DNA of 64,000 nucleotides from RGIG529 sp050950425 (GCA_050950425.1 JBMNHO010000002.1:1054001-1118000); one strand, 5' to 3'. Counted from the stretch's first letter, positions 1 through 8,922 are shown. Notes: generated from the letters alone by a model not told the origin. A program made the numbers and translations.

Positions 1-71
1 TCGGAATCTATGAAAAACGAAGAGCCCTTCCATGTCCGAACCAAATGTGCGATAGGAGGCGAACTCCATTG

Positions 72-311
72 TTGGATTACACACGTAAGTTTCAAATCAA
101 CCAGGACAGAGAACAGGAAATCAAAGACATCATGTCTTCCGTCTTTGCCGCTTTGCAGGAAAAGGGGTATAATCCTGTCAACCAGATCGTCGGATATATC
201 CTTTCGGAGGACCCCACCTATATCACCAACCACAACAACGCCCGCAGCCTGATCCGGCGGATTGACCGGGACGAGCTGCTGCAGGCGCTGGTGCGGGACT
301 ACCTGGCATAG
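72..311 (+). CDS. ireB: IreB family regulatory phosphoprotein
   Basis: A 79-residue protein of the IreB (DUF965/YrzL) family. In Firmicutes IreB is a small cytoplasmic substrate of the PASTA kinase IreK that limits cell-envelope stress responses. The conserved core is visible: QEIKDIMSSVFAALQEKG, then NQIVGYILSEDPTYIT, then the NARSLIRRIDRDEL segment. I start at the TTG at 72 because AGGAGG lies at 54-59 with good spacing; the frame is also open from an upstream ATG at 45, but that has no ribosome site. It is followed by a terminator and stands alone here; ruvX, its usual neighbour, is absent. Confidence 0.9.
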   Translation: MDYTRKFQINQDREQEIKDIMSSVFAALQEKGYNPVNQIVGYILSEDPTYITNHNNARSLIRRIDRDELLQALVRDYLA

Positions 312-392
312 GGGGTTTTCCCTTTGTCGGCGGTTTGGCCTGTCTTTTGGGCCTGATTTCCGTTGCCTGAGAAGCCTTTTATAAAGCGATCC

Positions 393-451
393 GCAGGCCC
401 CGCGGCTCTGCCCCTCAGGGGGGTTTTGGGTGCGGGGCCTGCTTTCTTTCC
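393..451 (+). terminator. Intrinsic terminator after ireB
   Basis: GCAGGCCCCGC (393-403) pairs with GCGGGGCCTGC (432-442) and is followed by a pyrimidine-rich TTTCTTTCC run. It ends rightward transcription of ireB. Confidence 0.75.
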
Positions 452-456
452 GCAAA

Positions 457-502
457 AAGCATCCCTCCCGAGGCTTGTTTTGCCGCCTCGGGAGGGATGC
501 TT
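457..502 (-). terminator. Intrinsic terminator after proA
   Basis: An 18-bp perfect stem (457-474 with 485-502) around a short loop. Read on the minus strand it is followed by five T, so it ends the leftward proBA transcript. Confidence 0.85.
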
Positions 503-539
503 CTGTCATCCGGCTTTTTTGGATCCGGTATGATTTTGT

Positions 540-1790
540 CTATTTCCGGATTTGTCCTTCTCCGTAAACGATGTATTTGCTGGAGGTCAGCTCTTCCAAA
601 CCCATGGGGCCCCGGGCATGCATCTTTTGGGTGGAAATGCCGATCTCGGCCCCCAGCCCAAATTCAAACCCGTCGGTAAACCGAGTGGATGCGTTGACGT
701 ACACCGCCGCGGCGTCCACTTCGTTCAAAAACTTCTGGGCCGTAAAATAATTGTCCGTCACCACGCACTCGGAATGCCCCGTGGAGTGTTGGTTGATGAA
801 CTGAATGGCTTCCTCCACCCCGGAAACAATTTTAACGGCCAGAACATAATCGCCAAATTCTGTATAATAGTCCGACTTTGTGGCATGCTTTACAGTATCC
901 CCCAGAATTTCTCTGGTGATATAGCAGCCCCGCAGCTCCACTTGCTTTTTGTTTAAAAACTGCTTTGCCATGGGCAAAAACTCCTCGGCCACCCCCCGGG
1001 AGACCAAAAGCGTCTCCGCCGCGTTGCACACAGAGGGCCGGGAGCACTTTGCGTTGTAAATGATCTCCGCCGCCATCTGCAAATTGGCTTCCCCGTCCAC
1101 GTACACGTGGCAGTTGCCGACCCCTGTCTGGATCACCGGCATTTTGGCATGTTCCACCACGGTGCGGATCAGCCCGGCGCCGCCTCTGGGGATCAGCACG
1201 TCAATGAAGTCGGAAAGGGCCATCATTTCATTTGCCACTTTGTGGCTGGTGTCGTGGACAAAGCAAATGCAGTCTCTCGGCATCCCCGCCTGCTCCAGAG
1301 CGTCCCGCATGATAGAGGCCAGGGCCGTGTTGCTGTGGATGGCCTCTTTGCCGCCCCGCAAAATCACCACGTTGCCCGACTTGAGGCAAAGGGCGGCGGC
1401 GTCCACCGTCACGTTGGGCCGGGCCTCGTAAATCATCCCGATGACGCCCAAAGGCACCCGGCGCTTTCCGACGACCAGCCCGTTTGGCATTTTAGACATT
1501 TTTGTCACTTCCCCGATGGGGTCCGGCAAGGCCGCCACCTGGCGCACCCCCACTACGATGTCGTCCACTCGCTCTTTTGTCAGCGTAAGCCGGTCGAGCA
1601 GCGACTCAGACATGCCTCCCGCCTTCGCTGCCGCCAGATCCTGCCCGTTGGCCGCCAAAATTTCATCGCACCGTTCCGCCAGACAAGAGGCGATGGCGCG
1701 CAGCGCCCGGTTCTTCTCCTCTGTCCCCGCAATGGCCAAGGTCTGTTCGGCGATTTTTGCCGATTGCGCCATGGTTTCCAAAATCGTCAT
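540..1790 (-). CDS. proA: Gamma-glutamyl phosphate reductase (proline synthesis)
   Basis: A 416-residue NADPH-dependent aldehyde dehydrogenase-fold enzyme that reduces gamma-glutamyl phosphate to glutamate semialdehyde, the second step of proline synthesis. The catalytic cysteine is in the motif RPSVCNAAETLLV (about residue 255); the substrate and cofactor segments VPLGVIGMIYEARPNVT and SGNVVILRGGKEA are intact. Length is normal for the family. An AGGAGG sits 9 nt before the ATG. It follows proB by 17 bp in the same operon, so kinase and reductase, which act as a coupled pair on an unstable intermediate, are co-translated. Confidence 0.97.
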   Translation of the reverse strand: MTILETMAQSAKIAEQTLAIAGTEEKNRALRAIASCLAERCDEILAANGQDLAAAKAGGMSESLLDRLTLTKERVDDIVVGVRQVAALPDPIGEVTKMSKMPNGLVVGKRRVPLGVIGMIYEARPNVTVDAAALCLKSGNVVILRGGKEAIHSNTALASIMRDALEQAGMPRDCICFVHDTSHKVANEMMALSDFIDVLIPRGGAGLIRTVVEHAKMPVIQTGVGNCHVYVDGEANLQMAAEIIYNAKCSRPSVCNAAETLLVSRGVAEEFLPMAKQFLNKKQVELRGCYITREILGDTVKHATKSDYYTEFGDYVLAVKIVSGVEEAIQFINQHSTGHSECVVTDNYFTAQKFLNEVDAAAVYVNASTRFTDGFEFGLGAEIGISTQKMHARGPMGLEELTSSKYIVYGEGQIRK

Positions 1791-1807
1791 CCCAATGCCC
1801 TCCTATT

Positions 1808-2626
1808 TCAATGTACTTCGTTTGTAAATCGTGTTCCCACCGGCTCCCCCTCCAGCACCCGGTACAGCCCATCCAGCGCGGATCCGTTGGTGATCACCAT
1901 ATCCACGCCGTGTTCCAGGCAAATAGAGGCCGCGTCCAGCTTTGTGCTCATCCCGCCGGTTCCCCAGCAAGTCCCGCTCCCCCCCGCAAGGCGCCGAATG
2001 GCGTCGTCCACCCGATGCACAACGGGGATCAGCTCCGCTTTCTCATTTATATGAGGGTCGCAGTCATATAATCCGTCAATATCGGAAAGCAGCACCAGCA
2101 GATCTGCCTGACACAGCACCGCGACAACCGCCGACAAGGTGTCGTTGTCACCAAATACCTTCCCTTTCCCCGTCTCAATTTCCGCGAAGGAAACAGAGTC
2201 GTTTTCGTTCACCACCGGGATGGTGCCAAGCTCCAGCAGCGCTTCAAAGGTGTTGCGCAGGTTTTCTGCCCGAACCGGGTCATCCACATCCTCCCGGGTG
2301 AGCAGAATCTGGGCCACCGCCTGGTTGTACTCCCCGAAAAACTTATCGTACAAATGCATCATCTCACATTGCCCCACAGCCGCCACCGCCTGCTTCATGC
2401 GAAGCTGAGAAGGGCGCTCGGGAAGGCGCAGCTTCCCCGTTCCGATGCCGATGGCGCCGGAACTCACCAAAATCACTTCATACCCCATTCCCTTCACATC
2501 CGCGAGGGCGCGGGAGATCGCTTCCATATTATAAAAATTCAAGCCGCCGGACGGGTGGACAAGGGTGGACGTCCCCACCTTAACCACCACGCGCTTATGG
2601 CTCTGTTCTGTTGACACTGCTTCCAT
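1808..2626 (-). CDS. proB: Glutamate 5-kinase without PUA domain (proline synthesis)
   Basis: An amino-acid-kinase-fold enzyme that phosphorylates glutamate, the first and feedback-controlled step of proline synthesis. Visible motifs are VVKVGTSTLV at the N-terminus, LVSSGAIGIG, the NENDSVSF loop and FGDNDTLSA, then LLSDIDGLY. At about 272 residues it ends after the kinase domain and lacks the C-terminal PUA domain seen in the roughly 365-residue enzymes of Bacillus and E. coli. The start is uncertain: the ATG at 2626 has GGAGG only 2 nt away, and a GTG at 2617 would use the same GGAGG with 11-nt spacing. The frame is also open upstream to 2665. Confidence 0.93.
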   Translation of the reverse strand: MEAVSTEQSHKRVVVKVGTSTLVHPSGGLNFYNMEAISRALADVKGMGYEVILVSSGAIGIGTGKLRLPERPSQLRMKQAVAAVGQCEMMHLYDKFFGEYNQAVAQILLTREDVDDPVRAENLRNTFEALLELGTIPVVNENDSVSFAEIETGKGKVFGDNDTLSAVVAVLCQADLLVLLSDIDGLYDCDPHINEKAELIPVVHRVDDAIRRLAGGSGTCWGTGGMSTKLDAASICLEHGVDMVITNGSALDGLYRVLEGEPVGTRFTNEVH

Positions 2627-2774
2627 CGCCTCCGGTCTCGCCCCTCTTTGAAGCGGGGCGCGCACTTTTCTCTTTTCGTTGCTTTCGCAAAAAAGTCTTC
2701 TCGCCGGACGGGGCCAAACCCGCCTCCAACCGTCCGATTTTGATTTTCCTTGCCTTTCTTATGCGAGTATGGTC

Positions 2775-2803
2775 ATTATATCATAACTTTTTGTCGGAAT
2801 AAA
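2775..2803 (-). promoter_or_regulatory. Possible proBA promoter
   Basis: A perfect TATAAT on the minus strand (2775-2780) with a weak TTTATT 17 bp upstream. It lies 148 bp before proB in an AT-rich patch. Only the -10 is convincing. Confidence 0.4.
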
Positions 2804-2837
2804 GAAGTATTTTTGCTTTGTTTCTTTGTTTTTGGAG

Positions 2838-2866
2838 TTGAATTTACAAGGCAATTGGGTTAAAAT
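2838..2866 (+). promoter_or_regulatory. Sigma-A promoter of the trmL-glycolysis operon
   Basis: TTGAAT (2838-2843), 17-bp spacer, TAAAAT (2861-2866). It is the only good rightward promoter seen before trmL, and no terminator follows until 8874, so it probably drives trmL-pgk-tpiA-gpmI-eno and the downstream regulator-like gene. Confidence 0.7.
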
Positions 2867-2899
2867 GAACCATATAATTGAAAAAAAGGAAGCGACTGC

Positions 2900-3391
2900 A
2901 TGATAAACGTGGTTCTGGTGGAACCTGAAATCCCCATGAATACCGGCAACATCGCCCGCACCTGCGCCGCCACCGGGAGCCGGCTGCACCTGATCCGCCC
3001 GCTGGGGTTTGACATCAGTGAGAAAGCGGTCAAGCGTGCCGGGCTGGATTACTGGCCTTTGGTTGATCTTTTTGTCTACGACAGCTTAGACGACTTTTTG
3101 GAGAAAAACCCCCGGCCGGATCTTTGGCTTGCAACAACAAAAGCCCCCCGCGTCTATACAGAAGCCACCTTTCGTGATGGCTGTTTTTTGTTCTTTGGGA
3201 AGGAAACGGCGGGCCTGCCCCTTCCCTTTCGGGCGGCCCATCGCGATCGCTGCCTGCGCCTGCCCATGCGGGAAGAGGCGCGCAGCCTAAATTTATCAAA
3301 CTCGGTGGCTGTCTTTGTTTACGAAGCGTTGCGGCAAACCGGTTTCCCCGCCCTTTCCGGCACAGGGGAAATGGCGTTTTCGTCTTTGTGA
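2900..3391 (+). CDS. trmL: tRNA (cytidine/uridine-34 2'-O)-methyltransferase
   Basis: A 163-residue SPOUT-class methyltransferase (TrmL/YibK/CspR) that methylates the ribose of the wobble base in tRNA-Leu isoacceptors using SAM. Family signatures are the N-terminal VLVEPEIPMNTGNIARTCA, LHLIRPLGF, the FGKETAGLP knot loop, and the C-terminal LPM..EARSLNLSNSVAVFVYEALRQ. It is a single-domain protein of normal length. It opens the operon and lies about 40 bp before pgk; the link with glycolysis is positional only. Confidence 0.93.
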   Translation: MINVVLVEPEIPMNTGNIARTCAATGSRLHLIRPLGFDISEKAVKRAGLDYWPLVDLFVYDSLDDFLEKNPRPDLWLATTKAPRVYTEATFRDGCFLFFGKETAGLPLPFRAAHRDRCLRLPMREEARSLNLSNSVAVFVYEALRQTGFPALSGTGEMAFSSL

Positions 3392-3431
3392 CCCACACAC
3401 ATCATCTGGGAGGAAAAGGAGTTTCGTTACG

Positions 3432-4625
3432 ATGAATGACCATAAGAAATCAGTGGAGGATCTCTCTGTTGCTGGAAAACGCGTGCTGCTGCGCTGCGAT
3501 TTTAACGTTCCTCTGGACAAGGAAACCGGGAGAATCACAGACGACACCCGCATTTCCGCTTCTCTGCCCACCATTCAGTATTTGCTTGCGCACGGCGCCG
3601 CCGTGGTTGCATGCTCCCACCTGGGCCGGCCGAACGGCGAGTGGAACCCCGGCCTGTCTATGGCGCCTGTTGCCGCGCGGCTGAGCCAGCTGCTGGGCCG
3701 GCCCGTTCAAATGGCCAAAGACGTCATCGGCCCCGACGCCAAGGAGATGGCGTCCCGTTTGCAGCCGGGGGAGCTGATGCTGCTGGAAAACCTCCGGTAT
3801 CACAAAGAAGAGGAACAAAACGACCCGGCCTTTGCCAAAGGACTGGCCTCCCTGGCAGACGTGTTCGTCAGCGATGCCTTCGGCACCAGCCACAGAGCCC
3901 ATGCCTCCACGGTGGGCGTGGCTTCGTACTTGCCCGCTGTCTGCGGCTTTCTGTTTCAGCGGGAGCTGGCCGTTCTGGGCGCTGCCCTGTATGCGCCCAA
4001 GCGGCCCTTTGTGGCCATTTTGGGCGGCTCAAAGGTGGCGGACAAAATCGGCGTCATTCGCCACCTGCTGGAAAAAGCAGACGCCATTTTGCTGGGCGGC
4101 GGCATGGCCTATACCTTTTTAAAAGCCCAAGGCGGCTCCATCGGCACCTCTCTCTGCGACACCGACAAGCTGGACTATGCCAGAGAGGTGCTTTCATTGG
4201 CCAAGGACATGAAAAAGCCCTTCCTTTTGCCTTCAGACGCGTTGGCCGCCAAAGCGTTTTCCCCCGACGCCGCGCCGGTTCTTGTCCCCGCGGCCGCCAT
4301 CCCCGACGATTTGATGGGGCTGGACATCGGGCCCGACACCATCCGCGCCTTCCGGGAGACCATTCAAACCGCCGGCACCGTCATCTGGAACGGGCCCATG
4401 GGCGTGTTTGAATTTCCCGCCTTTGCAGAGGGAACCCGCGCCGTTGCCGAGGCAATGGCCGGCGTTTCGGCCATTACCATCATTGGCGGCGGCGACTCCG
4501 CTGCCGCTGTGGAGCAGATGGGCCTTGCAGACCAAATGACGCATATCTCCACCGGCGGCGGCGCTTCTCTTGAATTTTTAGAGGGAATTGAACTTCCCGG
4601 CGTCGTCTGCCTGCAAGATCAATAA
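3432..4625 (+). CDS. pgk: Phosphoglycerate kinase
   Basis: A 397-residue glycolytic kinase that transfers the acyl phosphate of 1,3-bisphosphoglycerate to ADP. The N-domain substrate motifs RVLLRCDFNVPLD and SHLGRPNG are present, as are the hinge LGGSKVADKIGV and the C-terminal nucleotide region NGPMGVFE and GGGDSAAAVE. The frame is open further upstream, overlapping trmL, but the ATG at 3432 has AAGGAG 10 nt before it and fits the family N-terminus. It is followed by tpiA after 36 bp. gapA, the usual first gene of this cluster, is not here. Confidence 0.97.
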   Translation: MNDHKKSVEDLSVAGKRVLLRCDFNVPLDKETGRITDDTRISASLPTIQYLLAHGAAVVACSHLGRPNGEWNPGLSMAPVAARLSQLLGRPVQMAKDVIGPDAKEMASRLQPGELMLLENLRYHKEEEQNDPAFAKGLASLADVFVSDAFGTSHRAHASTVGVASYLPAVCGFLFQRELAVLGAALYAPKRPFVAILGGSKVADKIGVIRHLLEKADAILLGGGMAYTFLKAQGGSIGTSLCDTDKLDYAREVLSLAKDMKKPFLLPSDALAAKAFSPDAAPVLVPAAAIPDDLMGLDIGPDTIRAFRETIQTAGTVIWNGPMGVFEFPAFAEGTRAVAEAMAGVSAITIIGGGDSAAAVEQMGLADQMTHISTGGGASLEFLEGIELPGVVCLQDQ

Positions 4626-4661
4626 TATCCCACCTTCCGAGACGAAAGGAGCCATTCAACC

Positions 4662-5441
4662 TTGAACCGAAAATATCGTAAAACCATCATCGCAGGCAAC
4701 TGGAAAATGAACCACACCGCCACGGAAACAAGGGCCTTTGCGGAGGCCCTCAAAGCCTTGCTCCCGAAAACAAAATGGTGTGAAATCGTGGTCTGCGTTC
4801 CCCATGTCAACCTCTCTGCCGCCAGCAAAGCCTTTCGTGATACCCGGGTGTCCATCGGCGCCCAAAATGTACACCACGAGCCTTCCGGCGCGTTTACGGG
4901 AGAAGTGTCCGCCCAGATGCTGAAGGACCTGGGCGTCAAATATGTCGTCATCGGCCACAGCGAGCGTCGCCGTCTGTTCGGCGAAACAGACGAGCTGGTC
5001 AACCAAAAAATGCACGCCGCTCTGGATGCCGGGCTTTCTCCCATCTTGTGCGTGGGGGAAAGCCTGCGCCAGCGGGAGCTGGGCGTCACGTTGGAGCTGA
5101 TCGCCCTTCAGGTCAAGGCGGCTCTCTCCGGCGTATCGGCCGAGCGGATGCGCCGAGTGGTCATCGCCTATGAGCCCGTCTGGGCCATCGGCACCGGGCA
5201 AACGGCCACATCCCAGCAGGCAAACGAGGTCTGCGAGGCCATCCGCACCGTCATCCGGAAGCTCTACGGCGCCCGGATCGCCCGCTCCGTCACCATCCAA
5301 TACGGCGGCTCCATGAACGAAAAAAACGCGGAGGAGCTACTGGCCCAGCCGGATGTGGACGGGGGTCTCATCGGCGGCGCCTCCTTGCAGCCCGATACAT
5401 TCATGGCCATTGTCCACGCGGCCAACCAGGACAGCCAGTAA
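4662..5441 (+). CDS. tpiA: Triosephosphate isomerase
   Basis: A 259-residue TIM-barrel enzyme that interconverts dihydroxyacetone phosphate and glyceraldehyde 3-phosphate. Active-site segments are IIAGNWKMN (catalytic Lys), VVIGHSERR (catalytic His), AYEPVWAIGTG (catalytic Glu) and the phosphate-binding IQYGGS. The start is a TTG with GAAAGGAG 10 nt upstream. It sits third in the glycolytic operon and its sequence is ordinary. Confidence 0.97.
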   Translation: MNRKYRKTIIAGNWKMNHTATETRAFAEALKALLPKTKWCEIVVCVPHVNLSAASKAFRDTRVSIGAQNVHHEPSGAFTGEVSAQMLKDLGVKYVVIGHSERRRLFGETDELVNQKMHAALDAGLSPILCVGESLRQRELGVTLELIALQVKAALSGVSAERMRRVVIAYEPVWAIGTGQTATSQQANEVCEAIRTVIRKLYGARIARSVTIQYGGSMNEKNAEELLAQPDVDGGLIGGASLQPDTFMAIVHAANQDSQ

Positions 5442-5549
5442 CATAAGGAATCCCGCTCCTTTTCATCCTTTTGTTTAACCCGTTTCATCCGGCGCCCCTT
5501 CTCATTGATTTTCCTGGCATGACAAGCGGCCCGTGAAAGAAAGGATTTT

Positions 5550-7067
5550 ATGAAAACACCTACCACACTCATCATTTTAGACGGATACGGTCTCACATCA
5601 TCCAAAAAAGGCAACGCCATCTCCGCCGCCAAGACCCCGTTTTTAGACCACCTGTTCCAAACCTGCCCCCACTGCGCCCTTTCCGCCTCCGGCCTGGATG
5701 TGGGCCTTCCCCCCGGCCAAATGGGGAACAGCGAGGTGGGACACACCAATATCGGCGCCGGGCGGGTGGTGCTTCAGGATTTGCCCCGCATTCACCTGGC
5801 CATTGAGGACGGATCTTTCTTTCAAAATCCGGTCTTTTGCGCTGTCATGGATGCCTGCAAAACAGAGGGGCGGGCGCTGCACCTTTTGGGGCTGCTTTCC
5901 GACGGGGGCGTACACAGCCACATCACCCATTTGTGGGCGCTTCTGAATATGGCGAAACAAAGGGGCGTGGAGCGGGTTTATATCCACGGGTTTTTAGACG
6001 GCCGGGACGTTTCCCCTGTTTCCGGCAGGGGCTTTGTCCAGGACACCTTGGATATGTGCAAAACCATCGGCGTCGGCCAGCTTGCCACCGTGATGGGCCG
6101 ATATTACGCCATGGATCGGGACAACCGATGGGAGCGGGTGGAAAAAGCATACGATGCCATGGTATCGGGCGAGGGCGCTGTGACGGACGACCCGGTTTCC
6201 TCCATGGACGCCCTCTATCAAGACGGCACAACCGATGAGTTCATCGAGCCGCTCATTTGCGGCGGTGACGGCCGCATCGGGCCAAACGACGGCGTCATTT
6301 TCTTCAATTTCCGGCCCGACCGGGCCCGGGAAATCACAAGGGCGCTGGTGGATCCGGATTTTTCAGGGTTCCCCCGAAAAAACGGCTTTTTTCCCTTGAC
6401 CTTCGCCTGCATGACGGAGTACGATGCCACCATGCCGAACGTTTCCGTTGCCTTTTCGCGGGTGCCGCTGGATCAAATTTTCGGAGAATATATCAGCCAG
6501 CTCGGAATGACCCAGCTGCGCATCGCGGAGACAGAAAAATATGCCCATGTCACCTTCTTTTTCAACGGCGGGCAGGAGACGGTGTTCCCCGGGGAGGATC
6601 GGGTTTTGATCCCCTCTCCCGGCGTGGCCACGTACGACTTGCAGCCGGAGATGAGCGCCTATGAAGTGGCGGAAGAGGCCGCTTCCCGCATCCGCGGCGG
6701 GGCGTATGACGTGATTATTTTAAACTTTGCCAATTGCGATATGGTGGGCCACACCGGCGTGTTTGAAGCGGCGGTTTTGGCGGCGGAGGCGGTGGACGCC
6801 TGCGTCAAAACGGTGGTAACCGCCACGTCTGACCGGGGGGGCATTGCCATTGTCACAGCGGACCATGGCAACGCGGAGCAGATGCAGGACGCCGCCGGCG
6901 CGCCCCATACCGCCCACACCACAAACCCCGTTCCCTTTCTCATCAGCGGTTCCAGCGCCCACCTGCGGGAGGGCGGACGGCTGTCTGACATCGTCCCCAC
7001 CATCCTGGATTTGATGGGATTGGAAAAACCGGAACAAATGACTGGAAAAACGTTGATTACACCATAA
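5550..7067 (+). CDS. gpmI: 2,3-bisphosphoglycerate-independent phosphoglycerate mutase
   Basis: A 505-residue Mn-dependent mutase of the alkaline-phosphatase superfamily that converts 3- to 2-phosphoglycerate. The N-terminal metal site ILDGYGL and the phosphorylated serine in GQMGNSEVGHTNIGAGR are intact, as are the DGRDV loop and the C-terminal TADHGNAEQM and PHTAHTTNPVPF metal ligands. Length is normal. In spore formers this enzyme is sensitive to pH and Mn and lets 3-phosphoglycerate accumulate in forespores (family knowledge). The 108-bp gap before it holds only its ribosome site. Confidence 0.97.
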   Translation: MKTPTTLIILDGYGLTSSKKGNAISAAKTPFLDHLFQTCPHCALSASGLDVGLPPGQMGNSEVGHTNIGAGRVVLQDLPRIHLAIEDGSFFQNPVFCAVMDACKTEGRALHLLGLLSDGGVHSHITHLWALLNMAKQRGVERVYIHGFLDGRDVSPVSGRGFVQDTLDMCKTIGVGQLATVMGRYYAMDRDNRWERVEKAYDAMVSGEGAVTDDPVSSMDALYQDGTTDEFIEPLICGGDGRIGPNDGVIFFNFRPDRAREITRALVDPDFSGFPRKNGFFPLTFACMTEYDATMPNVSVAFSRVPLDQIFGEYISQLGMTQLRIAETEKYAHVTFFFNGGQETVFPGEDRVLIPSPGVATYDLQPEMSAYEVAEEAASRIRGGAYDVIILNFANCDMVGHTGVFEAAVLAAEAVDACVKTVVTATSDRGGIAIVTADHGNAEQMQDAAGAPHTAHTTNPVPFLISGSSAHLREGGRLSDIVPTILDLMGLEKPEQMTGKTLITP

Positions 7068-7139
7068 CCCTTGTCCGTTTTATTTGGTGTTGCTGAAAAG
7101 ATTGTTTCTGATATGTTGTATGGAAGGAAAGAGGAAAGT

Positions 7140-8435
7140 ATGAAACAGATCATTGAAATCGTGGATATCTTGGCACGAGAAATTTTAGACTCCCGTGGAA
7201 ACCCCACCGTGGAGGTGGAGGTATTTCTGGATGACGGCACAGTGGGCCGGGCCTCTGTCCCCTCCGGCGCTTCCACCGGGATCTTTGAAGCCTGCGAGCT
7301 GCGGGACGAGGACCCCGCCCGCTACTTGGGCAAGGGTGTTTTACATGCCGTGCAAAACGTGAACGGGGAAATTGCCGACGCCCTCATCGGCTCCAACGTG
7401 CTGGATCAAACGGAGATTGACAACATGCTGATCGAGCTGGACGGGACGCCCAACAAATCCCGCCTGGGCGCCAACGCCATTTTGGGCGTCAGCATGGCCT
7501 GTGCCAAGGCGGCCGCCGACGCCTTGGGCGTTTCTTTGCACCAATATCTGGGCGGCATCAACGCCAAAACCCTGCCCGTTCCCATGATGAATATTTTAAA
7601 CGGGGGCGCCCACGCCTCCAACAACGTGGATATTCAGGAATTTATGGTCATGCCCATTGACGCCCCCTCCTTCCGAGAGGGACTGCGCATGTGCGCGGAG
7701 GTGTTTCACGCGCTGAAACAAGTGATTTCCGAAGCGGGCGGCTCCACCTCTGTGGGCGACGAAGGGGGATTTGCCCCGGATTTAAAACGGGACGAGGACG
7801 CCCTGAAGCTGATCGTAGACGCCATTGAAGGGGCGGGCTTTGTCCCCGGGGAGGATTTTTGCATCGCCATTGACGGAGCCGTCTCCGAATGGTATCAAGA
7901 GGACGGCACCTATCGGCTGCCCAAGGCAAAACGAACCATGACCCGGCAGCAAATGGTCAATATGTGGAAAAGCTACGCCGCCAAATATCCCATCCTCTCT
8001 TTAGAGGACGGCATGGGAGAAACCGACTGGGAGGGCTGGGCCATGCTGACCCGCGCCTTGGGCGACAAGCTCCAGCTGGTGGGCGACGATTTGTTCGTCA
8101 CCAATGTAAGCCGCCTGGAAGAAGGCATCGCAAAGCACGTGGCCAACTCTATTTTGATCAAGATAAACCAGATCGGCACCCTGACGGAGACCATCGACGC
8201 CATTCAAACGGCCAATCGGGCGGGGTACACCGCCGTCATCTCCCACCGCTCCGGCGAAACGGAGGACACCGCCATTGCCGACCTCGCCGTTGCCCTCAAC
8301 GCCGGCCAGATCAAAACCGGCGCCCCCTCCCGCACCGACCGGGTGGCAAAATACAACCAGCTTCTGCGCATTGAAGAAGAGCTGGGCACCGCCGGGCAGT
8401 TCCCCGGCCGCAAGGTGTTTTTCAACCTGAAGTGA
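7140..8435 (+). CDS. eno: Enolase
   Basis: A 431-residue enolase that dehydrates 2-phosphoglycerate to phosphoenolpyruvate. The N-terminal LDSRGNPTVEVEV and the loop SGASTGIFEA are present, followed by the catalytic region SVGDEGGFAP, the metal ligands in SLEDGMGE and GDDLFVTN, and the substrate lysine region SHRSGETED. The ATG at 7140 follows GGAAAGAGGAAAG closely; an upstream in-frame start at 7071 would sit against gpmI and adds a non-conserved stretch, so I reject it. It is the last enzyme in the operon. Confidence 0.97.
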   Translation: MKQIIEIVDILAREILDSRGNPTVEVEVFLDDGTVGRASVPSGASTGIFEACELRDEDPARYLGKGVLHAVQNVNGEIADALIGSNVLDQTEIDNMLIELDGTPNKSRLGANAILGVSMACAKAAADALGVSLHQYLGGINAKTLPVPMMNILNGGAHASNNVDIQEFMVMPIDAPSFREGLRMCAEVFHALKQVISEAGGSTSVGDEGGFAPDLKRDEDALKLIVDAIEGAGFVPGEDFCIAIDGAVSEWYQEDGTYRLPKAKRTMTRQQMVNMWKSYAAKYPILSLEDGMGETDWEGWAMLTRALGDKLQLVGDDLFVTNVSRLEEGIAKHVANSILIKINQIGTLTETIDAIQTANRAGYTAVISHRSGETEDTAIADLAVALNAGQIKTGAPSRTDRVAKYNQLLRIEEELGTAGQFPGRKVFFNLK

Positions 8436-8468
8436 GCGCTTACATGATTTGAAACGGAGACGAGCAAA

Positions 8469-8858
8469 ATGGCAGACTGTTTTTGTATCCACTGCGGCGC
8501 GAAACGCCCCCATGCCGACCCGGCCTCTTCTCCGGGGGAATCCGGTCTGCCCGCGTTCTCTCCCCGGGAGCAAGACGTCATTTCCCTGATCCTTTCGGGG
8601 TACACAGAGGGGCAGATGGCAGACGCCCTTTATCTGACCGTGGGTACCGTAAAAACATACAAGCGGAATATTTTTAAAAAGCTGGGGATTCATGCCCGAC
8701 GGGAGCTGTTTGCTGCCATCTATGCCCGGGACGTTCCCGCTGGCGCCGGAAAATCCCCGGGCGCCCGGGGCAAGCCCCGCTCCCTTTTCTGTCCCGGCTG
8801 CGGGCAGGTTCTGCTTCCCGCCGCGCAATACTGCGGCGCCTGCGGCAAAAAAGTCTAG
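8469..8858 (+). CDS. LuxR-type HTH protein flanked by zinc-ribbon halves
   Basis: A 129-residue protein 33 bp after eno and before the operon terminator. Residues 4-9 form a Cys cluster (CFCIHCG). Residues 28-85 are a LuxR/GerE-type DNA-binding domain, with FSPREQDVISLILSGYTEGQMAD leading into LTVGTVKTYKRNIFKKLGI. Residues 108-125 form a second knuckle, CPGC...CGAC, and the linker is rich in Gly/Pro/Ser. There is no receiver or ligand domain. A DNA-binding role is well supported by the HTH; metal binding is inferred from the Cys spacing. Whether N- and C-terminal Cys pairs form one ribbon together or the C-terminal ribbon stands alone cannot be told. I know no named family with this layout. 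Control of glycolysis is a guess from position. Confidence 0.85.
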   Translation: MADCFCIHCGAKRPHADPASSPGESGLPAFSPREQDVISLILSGYTEGQMADALYLTVGTVKTYKRNIFKKLGIHARRELFAAIYARDVPAGAGKSPGARGKPRSLFCPGCGQVLLPAAQYCGACGKKV

Positions 8859-8873
8859 CATCTCTCTTGTCCC

Positions 8874-8922
8874 AAACCGTCTCACCCATCCAGCCGTGCT
8901 GGACGGATGGGACGGTTTTTTT
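8874..8922 (+). terminator. Terminator of the glycolytic operon
   Basis: A long hairpin (AACCGTC/CCCATCC on the left, GGATGGG/ACGGTT on the right) followed by seven T. It closes the trmL-eno operon before spoIIE. Confidence 0.9.
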
